Assembly: GCA_016710075.1 (NCBI GenBank)
Contig: JADJLO010000015.1
Location: forward strand, 150,022-214,021
DNA length: 64,000 nt
DNA from: Acidobacteriota bacterium
GTDB lineage: Bacteria > Acidobacteriota > Blastocatellia > RBC074
Direction: 5' to 3'
Every line of letters begins with the position of its first letter. Positions within the stretch are counted from its first letter, which is position 1. Positions 43,738-52,830 of this stretch are shown here, piece by piece. Under the pieces are notes generated by a model. The model was not told the origin of the DNA and did not search any database. It saw only the letters and a list, made by a program, of their open reading frames with translations. Made by a program: the position numbers and the translations under genes.

Positions 43738-46680
43738 ATGAAGTCCTCGAAGTTCGGTCTATTGCGCAGTCTGGCTTTAATTTCGCTATTGTTGATGGCT
43801 TTTCCGTGGCAGCGGGATAGAGCCCAGAGTCCTCAGAAGCCTGAACTGATCACATACGATCAGTGGATGAAGTCTCAGATGCCACAGACAGATACGGCAA
43901 CCTCAGAACCATTTACTGATGGATTTGTCATCGTCAAATCCGAGGATGGAACTTCGTGCAGGCTGATGACGAGGGAAGAGGCGCTGAAGATGAAAGTCGC
44001 AGGCATCCGGGAAGGTCTGAGGGTGATCAATGACGGTGGCGACGGCAGGGGACTCAGGCTCGAAGCCCAGACCGGGCTCAAGATAACGCTTCGCGCAACC
44101 AGCCAGTTGGATAACTTTCCTCAGGCGAAAGAGGCCTTCATCCGCGCGGCGGCGGTCTGGGAAGGGATCATTCAGTCGCCCATCACCGTCGTTATCGACG
44201 TCGATTTCGGGCCGACGAGATTCGGCAATCCGTACAGCTCTTCGAACATCATCGGATCTACTTCCAACCAGACGCTCGGCGCAAGCAATCTCTACACCGG
44301 TGTGCGCGACCAGCTCATTTCGACATCGAACAATTCGCAGCAGACCGCGGTTTTCAGCGCATTGCCGTCTAGCAATCTGCCGACCGATTCCGGGACAACT
44401 ACTTCGGTATTCGCTTCATCTCCCATCCTTCGGGCTCTGGACTTCATTGATCCTGTTGCTGATCCTTCGAGAGAGGGACAGTATGGATCTCCGCCTTCGA
44501 TAGGTTTCAATTCCAATTTCGGATTCGACTTCGATCCGAGTGACGGAATCGCCATCAATACCATTGACTTCAACGCAACCGCTGTTCACGAAATAGGCCA
44601 TGTGCTTGGATTCAGCTCATTTGTTGGAAACCGTGAGCTGACTCCAACCTCTTCCGTTACGGCATCACCCTGGGATTTTTACAGATTCCGGCCAGGGGTA
44701 ACTCTTGGAAGCTTCTCCGCATCATCCAGACTGCTGATTTCAGGCGGCGAGCACACCCATTTCTCCGGAGGAGATGAACTGCCGCTTTCGACAAGCCGGC
44801 TTGACGGGCAGGGCGGAGATGGGCGCCAGGCTCCTCACTGGAAGGATGATGCACAGACCGGCATCAACGTCGGAATCATGGATCCCACTGCGATCGATGG
44901 TAACCGGGAGGATGTATCACCCAGCGATCTGCTGGCTTTGCGAAGCTTCGGTTATCAGTTAAAGAATAGTGTCAAAGTCACCGAAGTATTATCCGCGGAT
45001 GACGGGTCGCGCACAGTCTCTCCGGTAGCAACCGGAGCCCTTGTGGTCAACCGGCTGACTCCGTCCCGTTACCCGGCAAAAGTGACGGGCATCTCGGTAA
45101 ACCTGCCCTTCGTTTCCGGCCAGCCAAGCCCTGCCGGGGCTCCATTGCGGCTGGTGGTCTTTAACGATCCCAACAGGACGGGGCTACCTCCGAACAATCC
45201 GGCGCTGCTCTTCGATCGCACTTTCATCGTGCCGAATATCACGTCCAGTCGATTCGTGGAATTCACCTTCGACGGGCCGACGATAAACGCCGGTGATATC
45301 TACATCGGCGTGCAGTCAACGACGACACCCATGGGAATTGCCGTCGATACCAACGGGCCCGCCTATCAGCGTTCCTTTATTTCTCAGAACAATGGCGGGA
45401 GCTTTCAGCCGCTCAATACCCTCACGGATGGTTCCACCGCATCGAATTTCATGGCCCGTGCCGATGTCTCAGTGCCGTTTGATGCCGTGCCGATTCCGGG
45501 GTTGACCAGCGCCAGTCCCAATAAGATAAAGCCCGGAGGCGCCGGCCTGACTCTATGGGTTCGCGGCACCAGCTTTCAGCCGAATTCAGTCGTCAAGTGG
45601 AACGGCACGGATCGTCCGACCACTTACCTCAATGGCTCGCTGATGCAGGCTGCAATCTCATCCGGCGACATCGCCAGTGCGGGCAATGCGACGGTCACCA
45701 TTTTCACTGCCGGGCAGGGAGGCGGCGATTCGAATAACCTGACGGTGAGCATTACCGCGGACAATCCTGCTCCATCAATCGTTAAAATCGACCCTTCAGT
45801 CGGCGCACAGGGCATCTCCGGCGCCACCGTTAATGTCTTCGGAAATAATTTCACCAATTCATCGGTCGTCCGCTGGAACGGCAGCGACAAACCGACAAAT
45901 TTCATCAGCAGCGTTCAACTATCGATAACTCTCGGGGCTTCGGATCTGGCCGCCTTTACCGAAAATAAAATTATTGTTTTTACTCCGGGACCCGGAGGCG
46001 GAACGTCAAATGAAGTAACCTTCAGTGTTATTCAATGCTCCTATTTCCTTTCCGTCACCTCGCAGAGTTTCTCTTCAAACGGTGGCACCAGCGGCTTCAG
46101 CCTCACGGCAAACAGCGCCTGCCCGTGGAATGCCGTGAGTGATGCTCAATGGATCGCCATCACCAACCCAATTGGCGCTTCCGGTTCAGGCAAGTATGTG
46201 GTCAATTATCGCGTGCTGAGCAATAGCCAGGCGGGTTTGCGCACAGGCAAAATAACCATCGGTAGTTCTTCGCTTAATATCAGCCAGGCAGGACTGGTGA
46301 CGACCGTTTCGTCGGCGAATTACGGTCTGCCTGTTTCTCCGGAATCCATCGCCACTGCATTCGGCGCGGATCTGGCTTTGGGTGTCTTCAATTCGGACGT
46401 GACTCCGCTTCCGACCAACCTCAACGGAACCAGCGTTCGCGTGACCGATGCCAATCTGAACAATCGCTCGTCACCGCTCTTTTATGTCTCGCCTTCTCAG
46501 GTCAATTTCCAGGTCCCCTGCCGGCACTGCCAGCGGTACCGCTACCGTGACCATGTTTGTCAACGGAACGAATGTCGCTTCAGGAAGCCTCCAGGTTCAG
46601 TCGGTCTCTCCAAGTCTCTTCTCCGCCAATTCAAGCGGCAAGGATGTCGCCGCCGCTTACGTCCTGAGAATCAAACCTGA
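43738..46680 (+). CDS. secreted NF038122-type metalloprotease with IPT/BACON domains (N-terminal part, frameshifted)
   Basis: Start ATG 43738 follows GAAAGGTGTTTTA. A signal peptide (LLRSLALISLLLMAFPWQ) precedes a zinc metalloprotease domain at about 90-420 with NATAVHEIGHVLGFSSF (HExxHxxGF) and DFNATAVH-type context of the NF038122 family. Then come a jelly-roll-like segment (about 425-590), two IPT/TIG-like domains (PGLTSASPNKIKPGGAGL; PSIVKIDPSVGAQGISGA), a BACON domain (CPWNAVSDAQWIAIT) and the start of a TIGR03437 domain (SSPLFYVSPSQVNFQVP). After that the frame is nonsense because of an extra C in the run 46515-46518. A secreted, possibly surface-retained protease. Confidence 0.88.
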   Translation: MKSSKFGLLRSLALISLLLMAFPWQRDRAQSPQKPELITYDQWMKSQMPQTDTATSEPFTDGFVIVKSEDGTSCRLMTREEALKMKVAGIREGLRVINDGGDGRGLRLEAQTGLKITLRATSQLDNFPQAKEAFIRAAAVWEGIIQSPITVVIDVDFGPTRFGNPYSSSNIIGSTSNQTLGASNLYTGVRDQLISTSNNSQQTAVFSALPSSNLPTDSGTTTSVFASSPILRALDFIDPVADPSREGQYGSPPSIGFNSNFGFDFDPSDGIAINTIDFNATAVHEIGHVLGFSSFVGNRELTPTSSVTASPWDFYRFRPGVTLGSFSASSRLLISGGEHTHFSGGDELPLSTSRLDGQGGDGRQAPHWKDDAQTGINVGIMDPTAIDGNREDVSPSDLLALRSFGYQLKNSVKVTEVLSADDGSRTVSPVATGALVVNRLTPSRYPAKVTGISVNLPFVSGQPSPAGAPLRLVVFNDPNRTGLPPNNPALLFDRTFIVPNITSSRFVEFTFDGPTINAGDIYIGVQSTTTPMGIAVDTNGPAYQRSFISQNNGGSFQPLNTLTDGSTASNFMARADVSVPFDAVPIPGLTSASPNKIKPGGAGLTLWVRGTSFQPNSVVKWNGTDRPTTYLNGSLMQAAISSGDIASAGNATVTIFTAGQGGGDSNNLTVSITADNPAPSIVKIDPSVGAQGISGATVNVFGNNFTNSSVVRWNGSDKPTNFISSVQLSITLGASDLAAFTENKIIVFTPGPGGGTSNEVTFSVIQCSYFLSVTSQSFSSNGGTSGFSLTANSACPWNAVSDAQWIAITNPIGASGSGKYVVNYRVLSNSQAGLRTGKITIGSSSLNISQAGLVTTVSSANYGLPVSPESIATAFGADLALGVFNSDVTPLPTNLNGTSVRVTDANLNNRSSPLFYVSPSQVNFQVPCRHCQRYRYRDHVCQRNECRFRKPPGSVGLSKSLLRQFKRQGCRRRLRPENQT

Positions 46681-47011
46681 TGGATCCCAAAGTATCGAAC
46701 CTGTCGCTGTTTTCAATCAGGCACAGAACCGCTTCGTCGATAAACCCATAGATTTTGGGCCTGAAACCGACAAGATAGTCCTGGTCATCTTCGCTACCGG
46801 CGTTCGTGGCCGAACCTCCGTCAACAACGTCAAAGCACTGCTCAGCGGGCAGGAACTCCCAGTCGATTTCGCGGGCCCTCAGGGAAGCTTTGTCGGCCTC
46901 GATCAGATCAACATCCCGATTCCTCGCACCTTCAAGGGCAAGGGAGAGGTCTCTATAATTTTGAGGGTCGATACTCGCGACTCAAATTCCGTGACCGTCA
47001 ATTTCCAGTAG
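46484..47011 (+). CDS. C-terminal TIGR03437 fragment of the secreted metalloprotease
   Basis: This frame continues the TIGR03437 domain begun in the frame ending 46680: AGTASGTATVTMFVNGTNVA, SPSLFSANSSGKDVAAAYVL, KIVLVIFATGVRGR, FVGLDQINIPIP, SNSVTVNFQ. Removing one C at 46515-46518 fuses the two as VNFQVPAGTASGTAT. It is not a separate gene; the first 18 residues before AGTASG are out of frame. The full protein would span 43738-47011, about 1090 residues. Confidence 0.85.
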   Translation: MSRLLRSISRSPAGTASGTATVTMFVNGTNVASGSLQVQSVSPSLFSANSSGKDVAAAYVLRIKPDGSQSIEPVAVFNQAQNRFVDKPIDFGPETDKIVLVIFATGVRGRTSVNNVKALLSGQELPVDFAGPQGSFVGLDQINIPIPRTFKGKGEVSIILRVDTRDSNSVTVNFQ

Positions 47012-47030
47012 GTATAAAAGACCCGTTGCA

Positions 47031-47066
47031 AATCAGAATGGCCGGCTGCTGCCGGCCATTCTGATT
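47031..47066 (+). terminator. perfect 16-bp palindromic hairpin after the metalloprotease gene
   Basis: AATCAGAATGGCCGGC (47031-47046) and its exact reverse complement (47051-47066) flank TGCT. It starts 20 bases after the stop codon. There is no strong T run on the plus strand (ATTATTCAATTT), so it may work as a weak or two-way terminator; the decayed toxin gene ends against it from the other side. Confidence 0.8.
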
Positions 47067-47422
47067 ATTCAATTTCCACAAGCTCATCAAAAAAAGGCCT
47101 CAGATCTGACTTCATAGGAGTTACTTTGTCGCTTGGCTTGGAGTTTATATCCCCAACCATGCGGAATGAATCATTCAATTTTTTGAGTCGGTGGTTGAGA
47201 TTTTACCCACTTTTTGATAATGAGGTTTTCTTGAACCGTGAATATCTCTTTTAAAGACGATGGAACGTTTAGCCCCCCGTGACCAATCTTAAAAAATCCT
47301 TCAAGAAGGGAAGTAAACTTGTTGGTTAGAGAACAATGAACATCCACAGATGAGGAGCACGACACGCCTTACTTTGGATCCTGATAAATCTGAATAGGGG
47401 TGTCGAATAAGGACAACTTCAT
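47065..47422 (-). pseudogene. MazF/PemK-like toxin remnant
   Basis: The gene starts ATG 47422 overlapping the antitoxin-like stop (ATGA). It reads MKLSLFDTPIQIYQDPK and then TAA. The same frame continues VDVHCSLTNKF, GHGGLNVPSSLKEIFTVQEN, which resembles the second half of MazF toxins (VCxLT, GGLNxPSxxxxxQIFTVxK). With one A added in the run after ATC it reads KVGKIST, and with one C added, RLKKLNDSFRMVGDI, the usual MazF C-terminus. The stretch around the RPxVVV strand seems deleted. So there is an in-frame stop, a deletion and two shifts; the shifts alone could be sequence error, but the stop and the deletion suggest decay. Confidence 0.6.
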
Positions 47423-47610
47423 TTCTTGAGTAGTTGCTCATAAATATCGTCTTCTTCGTTATTCCAAATTTTGCTCAGTGAGGGTTCACTTGCGTCAGTC
47501 CAGAATTGCTCTTCTTCGGATAGAATTGTGACAAGGACTTCTGCTCCTTCAGGAGATTGATTTGTTCGATCAATCGATCTTTCCTTTCTGACGACAGCTT
47601 TGACTGACAT
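47419..47610 (-). CDS. antitoxin-like protein of a mazEF-type module
   Basis: A 63-residue acidic protein: MSVKAVVRKERSIDRTNQ, then EVLVTILSEEEQFWTDASEP, SLSKIWNNEEDDIYEQLLKK. The FW-x-x-x-S-x-x-SL-x-KIWxNEEDDxY pattern is typical of small antitoxin proteins paired with MazF/PemK-like toxins. GACGAGGAGGAATATTA gives a strong ribosome site. Its stop overlaps the start of the decayed toxin. Whether it is still expressed is unknown. The 47611-47833 gap upstream holds one hairpin. Confidence 0.7.
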   Translation of the reverse strand: MSVKAVVRKERSIDRTNQSPEGAEVLVTILSEEEQFWTDASEPSLSKIWNNEEDDIYEQLLKK

Positions 47611-47740
47611 TAATATTCCTCCTCGTCGCTAAAATCTCACGGCAAAGACTATCGCAAACTTTGCCTTATAAATTCATTTAGGTCAGATTCCATTGCAGGA
47701 CCATCTTTCTCAATAAACTCACTAAAGATTTTGAGGTTTA

Positions 47741-47798
47741 AACCGGGTAACCGAACAGGCTGAAATCCGACAAATGCTCGATTTCAGCCTGCCCGGTT
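47741..47798. repeat. intergenic hairpin
   Basis: AACCGGG (47741) and CAGGCTGAAATC (47756-47767) pair with GATTTCAGCCTG (47780-47791) and CCCGGTT (47792-47798), with an 8-base bulge. It is 36 bases after the stop of the minus-strand gene 47834-48442 and may be its terminator, though no T run follows. Confidence 0.65.
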
Positions 47799-47833
47799 CC
47801 GAGTTAACATATGTCAGGCAGCCTGACATTCAA

Positions 47834-48442
47834 TTACATTACGGAATCATTCTCTGCCTGGTGCCTTTGGGGCATGTGCCGATCCCGATCGTATGGTAGC
47901 GGCTCTCGCTCCGGCATGATGTAATCAGGCCACTCTTTCATCCAATTCTCCCGGTAATCTTCATCGGCGTAATATTTCAGATAAATGAGAGTGTCCTCTT
48001 CACTCCCGCTGCCGATCACATCGAGGTGATAGGTATAGTTGGGCTCATCCGGAAAGAGAATTGCTTCCTCTCGGAACAATTCCTGCCATAAATCCTTGTA
48101 TAGCTCACGATCACTCAAGTGATCGGTGTTTTCAAGACTGACTCCAAATGAAGCGATCCTGTCTATTATCTCCCACAGCTTGTCGGAGAGATCGGCATCC
48201 GGTATTTCTTCAGGCGCCGGTAAAGACACTCCGGATTTAACGAGCTCATCGAAGAGAGTTGTTGGAGTTGCCGTCTCGTAGGCGATGATATGCTTTAAGA
48301 ACTCTTCTTCAATCTCTGCCGGCAGATCGTCCGATTTGAAAGATAATCCAACTCCACCATGCAGTTCTTCCACTTGTTTCCTCAAATCCTCTACGCGGGT
48401 CAGTTGATCGAGATTGCCTTTGTCGGTTTCTTCGTCTTTCAT
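47834..48442 (-). CDS. conserved acidic protein of unknown function
   Basis: A 202-residue acidic, soluble protein without signal peptide or membrane helix. The core LPAEIEEEFLKHIIAYETA, TLFDELVKSGVSLPAPEEI, LSDKLWEIIDRIASFGVSLE and NTDHLSDRELYKDLWQELFR resembles a conserved family seen in Acidobacteriota and Bacteroidota that I cannot name. The C-terminus has GSGSEEDTLIYLKYYADEDY and a Pro/Arg-rich tail. It stands alone between the toxin-antitoxin remnant and tRNA-Glu. Confidence 0.75.
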   Translation of the reverse strand: MKDEETDKGNLDQLTRVEDLRKQVEELHGGVGLSFKSDDLPAEIEEEFLKHIIAYETATPTTLFDELVKSGVSLPAPEEIPDADLSDKLWEIIDRIASFGVSLENTDHLSDRELYKDLWQELFREEAILFPDEPNYTYHLDVIGSGSEEDTLIYLKYYADEDYRENWMKEWPDYIMPEREPLPYDRDRHMPQRHQAENDSVM

Positions 48443-48720
48443 TTTTGATTCTCCATTATGCGGGCATTTAAGCCGGTTTATGGGGTGACCGAAGAAATCA
48501 AATAAGACCTGATTCTGAGAGTTATCTGAACTGAGGCTGACTTAACGATGCGATTTATACCACAACCCTTTTCCTTTTCAAACAGGGACGGGCTGATCAG
48601 TGATTCATGGTTATGCTAAACGGGGATGGTAGAGTTGAAAAAGTAACGCACACCGTCCGGTTTGCGCCACCTTTGCCGATGGATGAGAATTATGGAAAGG
48701 CAGTACTCCAAACCCGGCCA
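48443..48720. other. intergenic region between conserved acidic protein and tRNA-Glu
   Basis: I see no gene here. It contains the leader of the minus-strand gene at 47834-48442. Small reading frames in it have no ribosome site and no recognisable product. Confidence 0.5.
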
Positions 48721-48751
48721 AAAGAAAAAGGCCGGTTTTGCGACCGGCCTT
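48721..48751 (-). terminator. rho-independent terminator of tRNA-Glu
   Basis: On the minus strand the perfect 9-base stem AAGGCCGGT / ACCGGCCTT with a 6-base loop is followed by TTTTTCTTT. It lies about 20 bases after the 3' end of the tRNA. Confidence 0.9.
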
Positions 48752-48772
48752 AAGTGTTTGATTTTATAAAAA

Positions 48773-48847
<75 letters not shown>

Positions 48848-49173
48848 ATACGCTCAGACGATCTTTACTGTTAAGAGTGCCGATCAATGAACGAAGCGGG
48901 AATAATACAAGCTCAATTCCGATTCGTCAACCTGTCGGACTATCCGGGTGACTTTTCCCATCCTGGCTGGCGCGGTAGTCGTGTGAAAATCACCGGCTAC
49001 AAAGAACTGGTATGCTGTGATAGACTCCCAACGTCAATGCAGGAATATATTGTCGATAATGACATAACGTAAAATGAAATGAATTTATTTCAGAGAGACC
49101 GTCCACAGGGCATTTGCCGGAGATAAGGTGAATGCAATTGAGGGGCGGCTTTTTAAGTTTAGGACTGCTGGAG
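48848..49173. other. intergenic region upstream of the TPR gene
   Basis: It holds the tRNA-Glu promoter (minus strand) and the leader of the TPR gene. A 61-codon frame at 48887-49072 has no ribosome site and no recognisable product, so I do not call it a gene. Nothing else is seen. Confidence 0.5.
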
Positions 49174-50830
49174 ATGAAAATTTTTAAACAATTGTTATTG
49201 AGTATAAGTTTGACGATGTTGCTGGCCGGAACGGCTGTGGTGGCGGTGGCCCAGGACACTGTTCTTGATTCTGCCCTTTGAGAACCGGTCTCAGCAGGGC
49301 GAGTACAACTGGATACGTGAAAGTTTTGGGATTCTGATAGTGGACGTGTTGAATGTTCCGGGAATCAAGGTGATCACGACGGACGAGAGGAATCTGGCGT
49401 TCGACAAGCTGAAGCTGAGTCCGAACGACATTCTGACGAGGGCGGCGATGATTCGCGTAGCCGAGGTCGCTCAGGCAAATATCGCGCTGATCGGCGAGTT
49501 CGACGTCGGGGGTGAAAAGGGGAATGTCACGGTTGCAATATCGGCGCGTCTGATAGAGACGCGGGAAGGCAGGCTTGTCGGCAACAAGGTCTTCAATTAC
49601 AGCGGGCCGATTTCAGACCTGCAGAAGATGCAGGGGCAGCTTGCCTGGAATATTCTTTATTTGAGAAACCCGTCACTTCCATACACGAGCGATCAACTGG
49701 TGCGCAAAGCGACATCGATTCCGCCTCTGGCCTATCAAAGCCTGGTCAAGGCGATTCAAACCGGTGATCCGAAGATCCGCGAAGGTTATTTGAAGCGTGG
49801 CATTCAGGAATTCGAGGAGTCCGGTGAGGCCGGCCACTTCGGAAAGGCAATTTTCGAGCTGGCGATGCTAAATTATCAGCAGCGCAATTTTGCTGAATCA
49901 ATCAAGCTGTTCAAACAGCTTTCGGTCGATGATACGCATTATTCCGAAGGGTTGTTTTATCTCGGGCTGTCTGGATACAAGGCGGGGGATTTTGTCGAAT
50001 CGGCAGCTGCCTTTAACAGGCTGGCTGAATCCACACAACTGTTCGAAGTATATAACAATGCCGGCGTGGCCATGATTGCGGGAGGGAACAAGGCTGATTC
50101 GCTCTCGATGCTGCGCAAGGCCGTGGCCAACAGCCCGAATGATGCGACGTATCGTTTTAATTACGGCTACGCGCTCTGGTTGAATCAGAATAACGAAGAA
50201 GCCATACAGCATTTCAGAGCGGTATTGAGAAGCAACCCGCGGGATGGCGAGGCTCATTACCTGCTGGCGAAATGTCTTTCGGCTACGGGGCAGAATAATG
50301 AGGCCGCGCAGGAGGACAACGAAGCCCGCAAACAACTGGAAAGTTATGCCAGATGGTCTGTCGAACCTGATAAAATCCCGGTTCTGGCAAGGCTCAAGCA
50401 GGATTTCAATAAAGCGGCGTTCTATAAATTGGAGCGGCAGCAATCTGCCTCCGACCGGCCGTCTGCCCAGCAGATCTCGCAGCGGCAGAGCCTCGATAAA
50501 GCAAGGCAACTGATTGCAGCCAAAAACGATTCAGAGGCGATGATTGAGTTGCAGCGGGTACTGGCAATTGAAGCGACCAATGCAGAGGCACATTACCTGC
50601 GAGGAGTGATCCTGCAACGGCGTGGAGAGGCCGATGCCGCCATCAGCGCCTTCCAGTCGGCAGTCTCATGGAATCCCAGACTGATAGATGCCCACGTCGC
50701 GCTTGGACGGTTGTATCTTTCGAGAGGAGACAGGGCGCTGGCACTGGCTCATTCGAAGCAGGCTCTCGAAATCGATCCGCAGAACCGCGACGCAGTTGCT
50801 CTCCGACAGCAGATCGAAACCGGACGCTAA
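49174..50830 (+). CDS. exported FlgO/TolB-like N-terminal plus TPR protein (frameshifted after signal peptide)
   Basis: ATG 49174 begins a signal peptide (MKIFKQLLLSISLTMLLAGT, cleavage near AVAQ) whose frame stops at 49281. The frame 49265-50830 continues ILPFENRSQQGEYNWIRE. Removing one T from 49265-49266 joins them as AQDTVLILPFENRS. The mature protein has a CsgG/FlgO-like alpha/beta domain at about 30-160 (FGILIVDVLNVPGIKVIT, ANIALIGEFDVGGEKGN) and two TPR arrays (ARWSVE-separated), with motifs such as AHYLRGVILQRRGEADAAI. It probably works as a periplasmic or lipoprotein-complex scaffold. A TonB-like gene follows 157 bases later. Confidence 0.85.
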
Positions 50831-50987
50831 AAAAGCAGTTCAAGGTTCAAGGTTGAAAGTTTAAAGTATTTGGCGATCATCATCTTTTGGCTAAGTGGTT
50901 AATTAATCGATTGAATGGTTGATGGATCATAGATTGCGAGGAGTCGAGTTTGCAGGCAGTCGTGTCGTGAACAGTCCGGGATAAAAG

Positions 50988-51959
50988 ATGATTAATATAA
51001 TCAAATATCCAAGTAGAAAAGCCGGATTAATGGCGGCGATAGCGATCTCGCTGGCCGTGCATTTTGGGCTTTACGTGATCGTTCGAACGATGCCGATAAT
51101 CAGTGTTGCGTTGGGAATGAGAGGGGTGGAGTTCGTCGACGAGGATTACGACAGGGCTATTCTGATAGATTTTTCAAAGAAGCTGAGCTATCCGCCGGGT
51201 TATATCGGATTTCGCGCGCCGCAGAAGACTCTTTCACTTGAGGAGATAAAGAAGCAGGAAGAGAAGAGGGCTCGTCTTGAAGCACAGCGGCGCAAACGAG
51301 ACGAGGAGCGTCGTCTTGAGGATCAGGAGAAACTTGCAAAACGCGAAGCGGACGAGAAGGCCAGGGGTGAAGAGCTTGCAAAAACTGCTCCTGCCCCGGC
51401 CCCTGCACCCGCAAACGATGGCTATCCCGGCGGTTTCGGCAAGATTAATACGGCGCCGATTCGCGATCAGATTCAGCAGTTATACAACGCAAACAAAGCA
51501 GGGAAGCTGGTCATACCCGACGGCAAGGTGAAAGTGGGAGTTGCCGGCATCATCAAACCTGACGGAACCCTGGCGAATTACCGGATCATTATTCCTTCGG
51601 GGGTGGCCGAGATCGATCAGGCCGCACTTGCCATACTTGAAGCAGTCAGTGTGAGCCGCGCTCTGGGGCCGTTACACAACCTCTCCTCGCTGAGCATGGT
51701 TCTGGAGATTGACCAGACTGCACAGTTGCACGTCACCGGGTTTACCAACTCTGAGCAGGATGCAAGAGCGATAGTCGATCTGGCAAATACCGTCCTGTTA
51801 TTCGCGAAGATTCGGAAATCAGCCGATCCGGCATCGATGATGATGCTCAATAATCTGAAAGTTTCGCGTTCGGGACAGCGGGTTCAGGCAGTGATCAGCG
51901 TCTCAAGGCAGAAGGCCACCGATACACTACACTCCACCATGGGGAATGGGCAGGGGTAA
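50988..51959 (+). CDS. TonB-like energy transducer family protein
   Basis: A 323-residue protein with one N-terminal membrane helix (AGLMAAIAISLAVHFGLYVI), a charged coiled-coil stretch at about 80-135 rich in Glu/Lys/Arg (EEIKKQEEKRARLEAQRRKR and following), a Pro/Ala linker (APAPAPAPAND), and a TonB-like C-terminal domain (VKVGVAGIIKPDGTLANYRI, AEIDQAALAILEAV). The end, about 90 residues, is an extra domain (ARAIVDLANTVLLFAKIRKS). TonB/TolA-like proteins span the periplasm and pass proton-motive energy to outer-membrane receptors; no ExbBD or receptor gene is nearby. It ends at a large inverted repeat. Confidence 0.82.
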   Translation: MINIIKYPSRKAGLMAAIAISLAVHFGLYVIVRTMPIISVALGMRGVEFVDEDYDRAILIDFSKKLSYPPGYIGFRAPQKTLSLEEIKKQEEKRARLEAQRRKRDEERRLEDQEKLAKREADEKARGEELAKTAPAPAPAPANDGYPGGFGKINTAPIRDQIQQLYNANKAGKLVIPDGKVKVGVAGIIKPDGTLANYRIIIPSGVAEIDQAALAILEAVSVSRALGPLHNLSSLSMVLEIDQTAQLHVTGFTNSEQDARAIVDLANTVLLFAKIRKSADPASMMMLNNLKVSRSGQRVQAVISVSRQKATDTLHSTMGNGQG

Positions 51960-51962
51960 AAA

Positions 51963-52262
51963 AGAGTTCAAAGTCTAAAGTTTAAAGTTTAAAGTCCAAA
52001 GTCTAAAGTCTAAAGTTTCTGAACCCGCCGGATTTTGCAGGTATGAAGTAATTTTCATCGCCAAGAACGCCAAGTGAAGCCAAGAACGCCAAGAAAATCG
52101 AGCTTGTGAATATGATAATTGGCTTACAATTATAGCAAGCTCAAGGTAAATGCCGATTCAGGCTTTACATACTTGGCGATGAAAATTACTTCATACCTGC
52201 AAAATCCGGCGGGTTCAGAAACTTTAAACTTTAAACTTTGGACTTTAAACTTTAAACTTTAG
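51963..52262. repeat. large inverted repeat with perfect 54-bp arms, AAAGTTT heptads and CGCCAAG motifs
   Basis: The arms 52012-52065 and 52172-52225 are exact reverse complements over 54 bases. Outside them, the heptad runs (AAAGTTT, AAAGTCT, AAAGTCC) at 51970-52017 pair largely with 52221-52262, so the stem approaches 90 bases. The loop holds CCAAGAACGCCAAG twice in direct orientation (one reaching into the left arm). It fills the convergent gap between the TonB-like gene and the aquaporin remnant, and its right end provides that remnant's TAA stop. Related elements are at 60526-60745 and 54969-55051. Confidence 0.97.
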
Positions 52263-52800
52263 CCTCTTCTTCTGTAAATCTATCCCCGACAAAAAGGTCA
52301 TAGATCCAGGCGCCCAGGACTCCTCCAACGAGTGGGCCGACGATGGGCACCCAGAACCAGTAATTCCCTGCGGTAAAGACACCTGAACCCCAGCCTGCAA
52401 TTGCCGTAAAGAGCCTTGGGCCGAGATCGCGTGCGGGATTGATTGCATATCCGGCGTTGAACCCAAAAGCCATGCCCAGAGCCATGACAAGGAATCCGAC
52501 TGCGAGTGGGCCGACATTGCCGGGAGTAGAGTTGCGGGCGTCACCTATTGCCATGATCACAAGCAGTAAAATGGCAGTACCTAAAATCTGATCGACGAGG
52601 CCTCCGAAAGTCGATAGAAATGGTTGGGGGTAGGTTGAGAATATCCCGGCGGATCCTTTTTCGCCGAGGATGGCTCGAGTGCCGCCATCGAAAGCGTTGA
52701 ATGCCTGGCGATATACGAAAAAGACGGCGGCGGAGGCCGTGAATGCGCCGGCGGTCTGTGCCAGGGAATAGGGCAGAACTTTCGACCACGGAAATCCGCG
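52252..52800 (-). pseudogene. aquaporin / glycerol facilitator, 5'-truncated
   Basis: The minus strand reads GFPWSKVLPYSLAQTAGAF, then YRQAFNAFDGGTRAILGEKG, QILGTAILLLVIMAIGDARN, GFLVMALGMAFGFNAGYAIN, NPARDLGPRLFTAIAGWG, WFWVPIVGPLVGGVLGAWIY. This is the second half of a MIP-family channel of GlpF type with its NPARD motif. The first half, with the first NPA motif and start codon, is absent; upstream the frame runs straight into a family A repeat (52802-52823) and the S9 peptidase stop. No start exists before GTG 52560, which is deep inside the protein. So it is a truncated remnant, or an assembly join. Confidence 0.88.
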
Positions 52801-52801
52801 G

Positions 52802-52823
52802 TTTTTTTCGTTTGTTTCGTAAT
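52802..52823. repeat. single copy of dispersed repeat family A at the aquaporin break
   Basis: On the minus strand it reads GATTACGAAACAAACGAAA followed by A's. It lies 7 bases after the S9 peptidase stop and is directly followed by the truncated aquaporin sequence. It is not paired with an inverted copy here. Confidence 0.88.
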
Positions 52824-52830
52824 CCTCTAT

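Noticed and set aside
47171..47365. A 64-codon frame that could be a small gene
   Set aside because: It is the middle of a broken MazF-like toxin and has no start signal of its own.
48887..49072. A 61-codon frame upstream of the TPR gene
   Set aside because: There is no ribosome site and no recognisable product.
49265..49281. Programmed frameshifting at the TPR gene start
   Set aside because: The site lacks a recognised slippery heptamer and downstream structure, and similar one-base errors occur at many other genes here.
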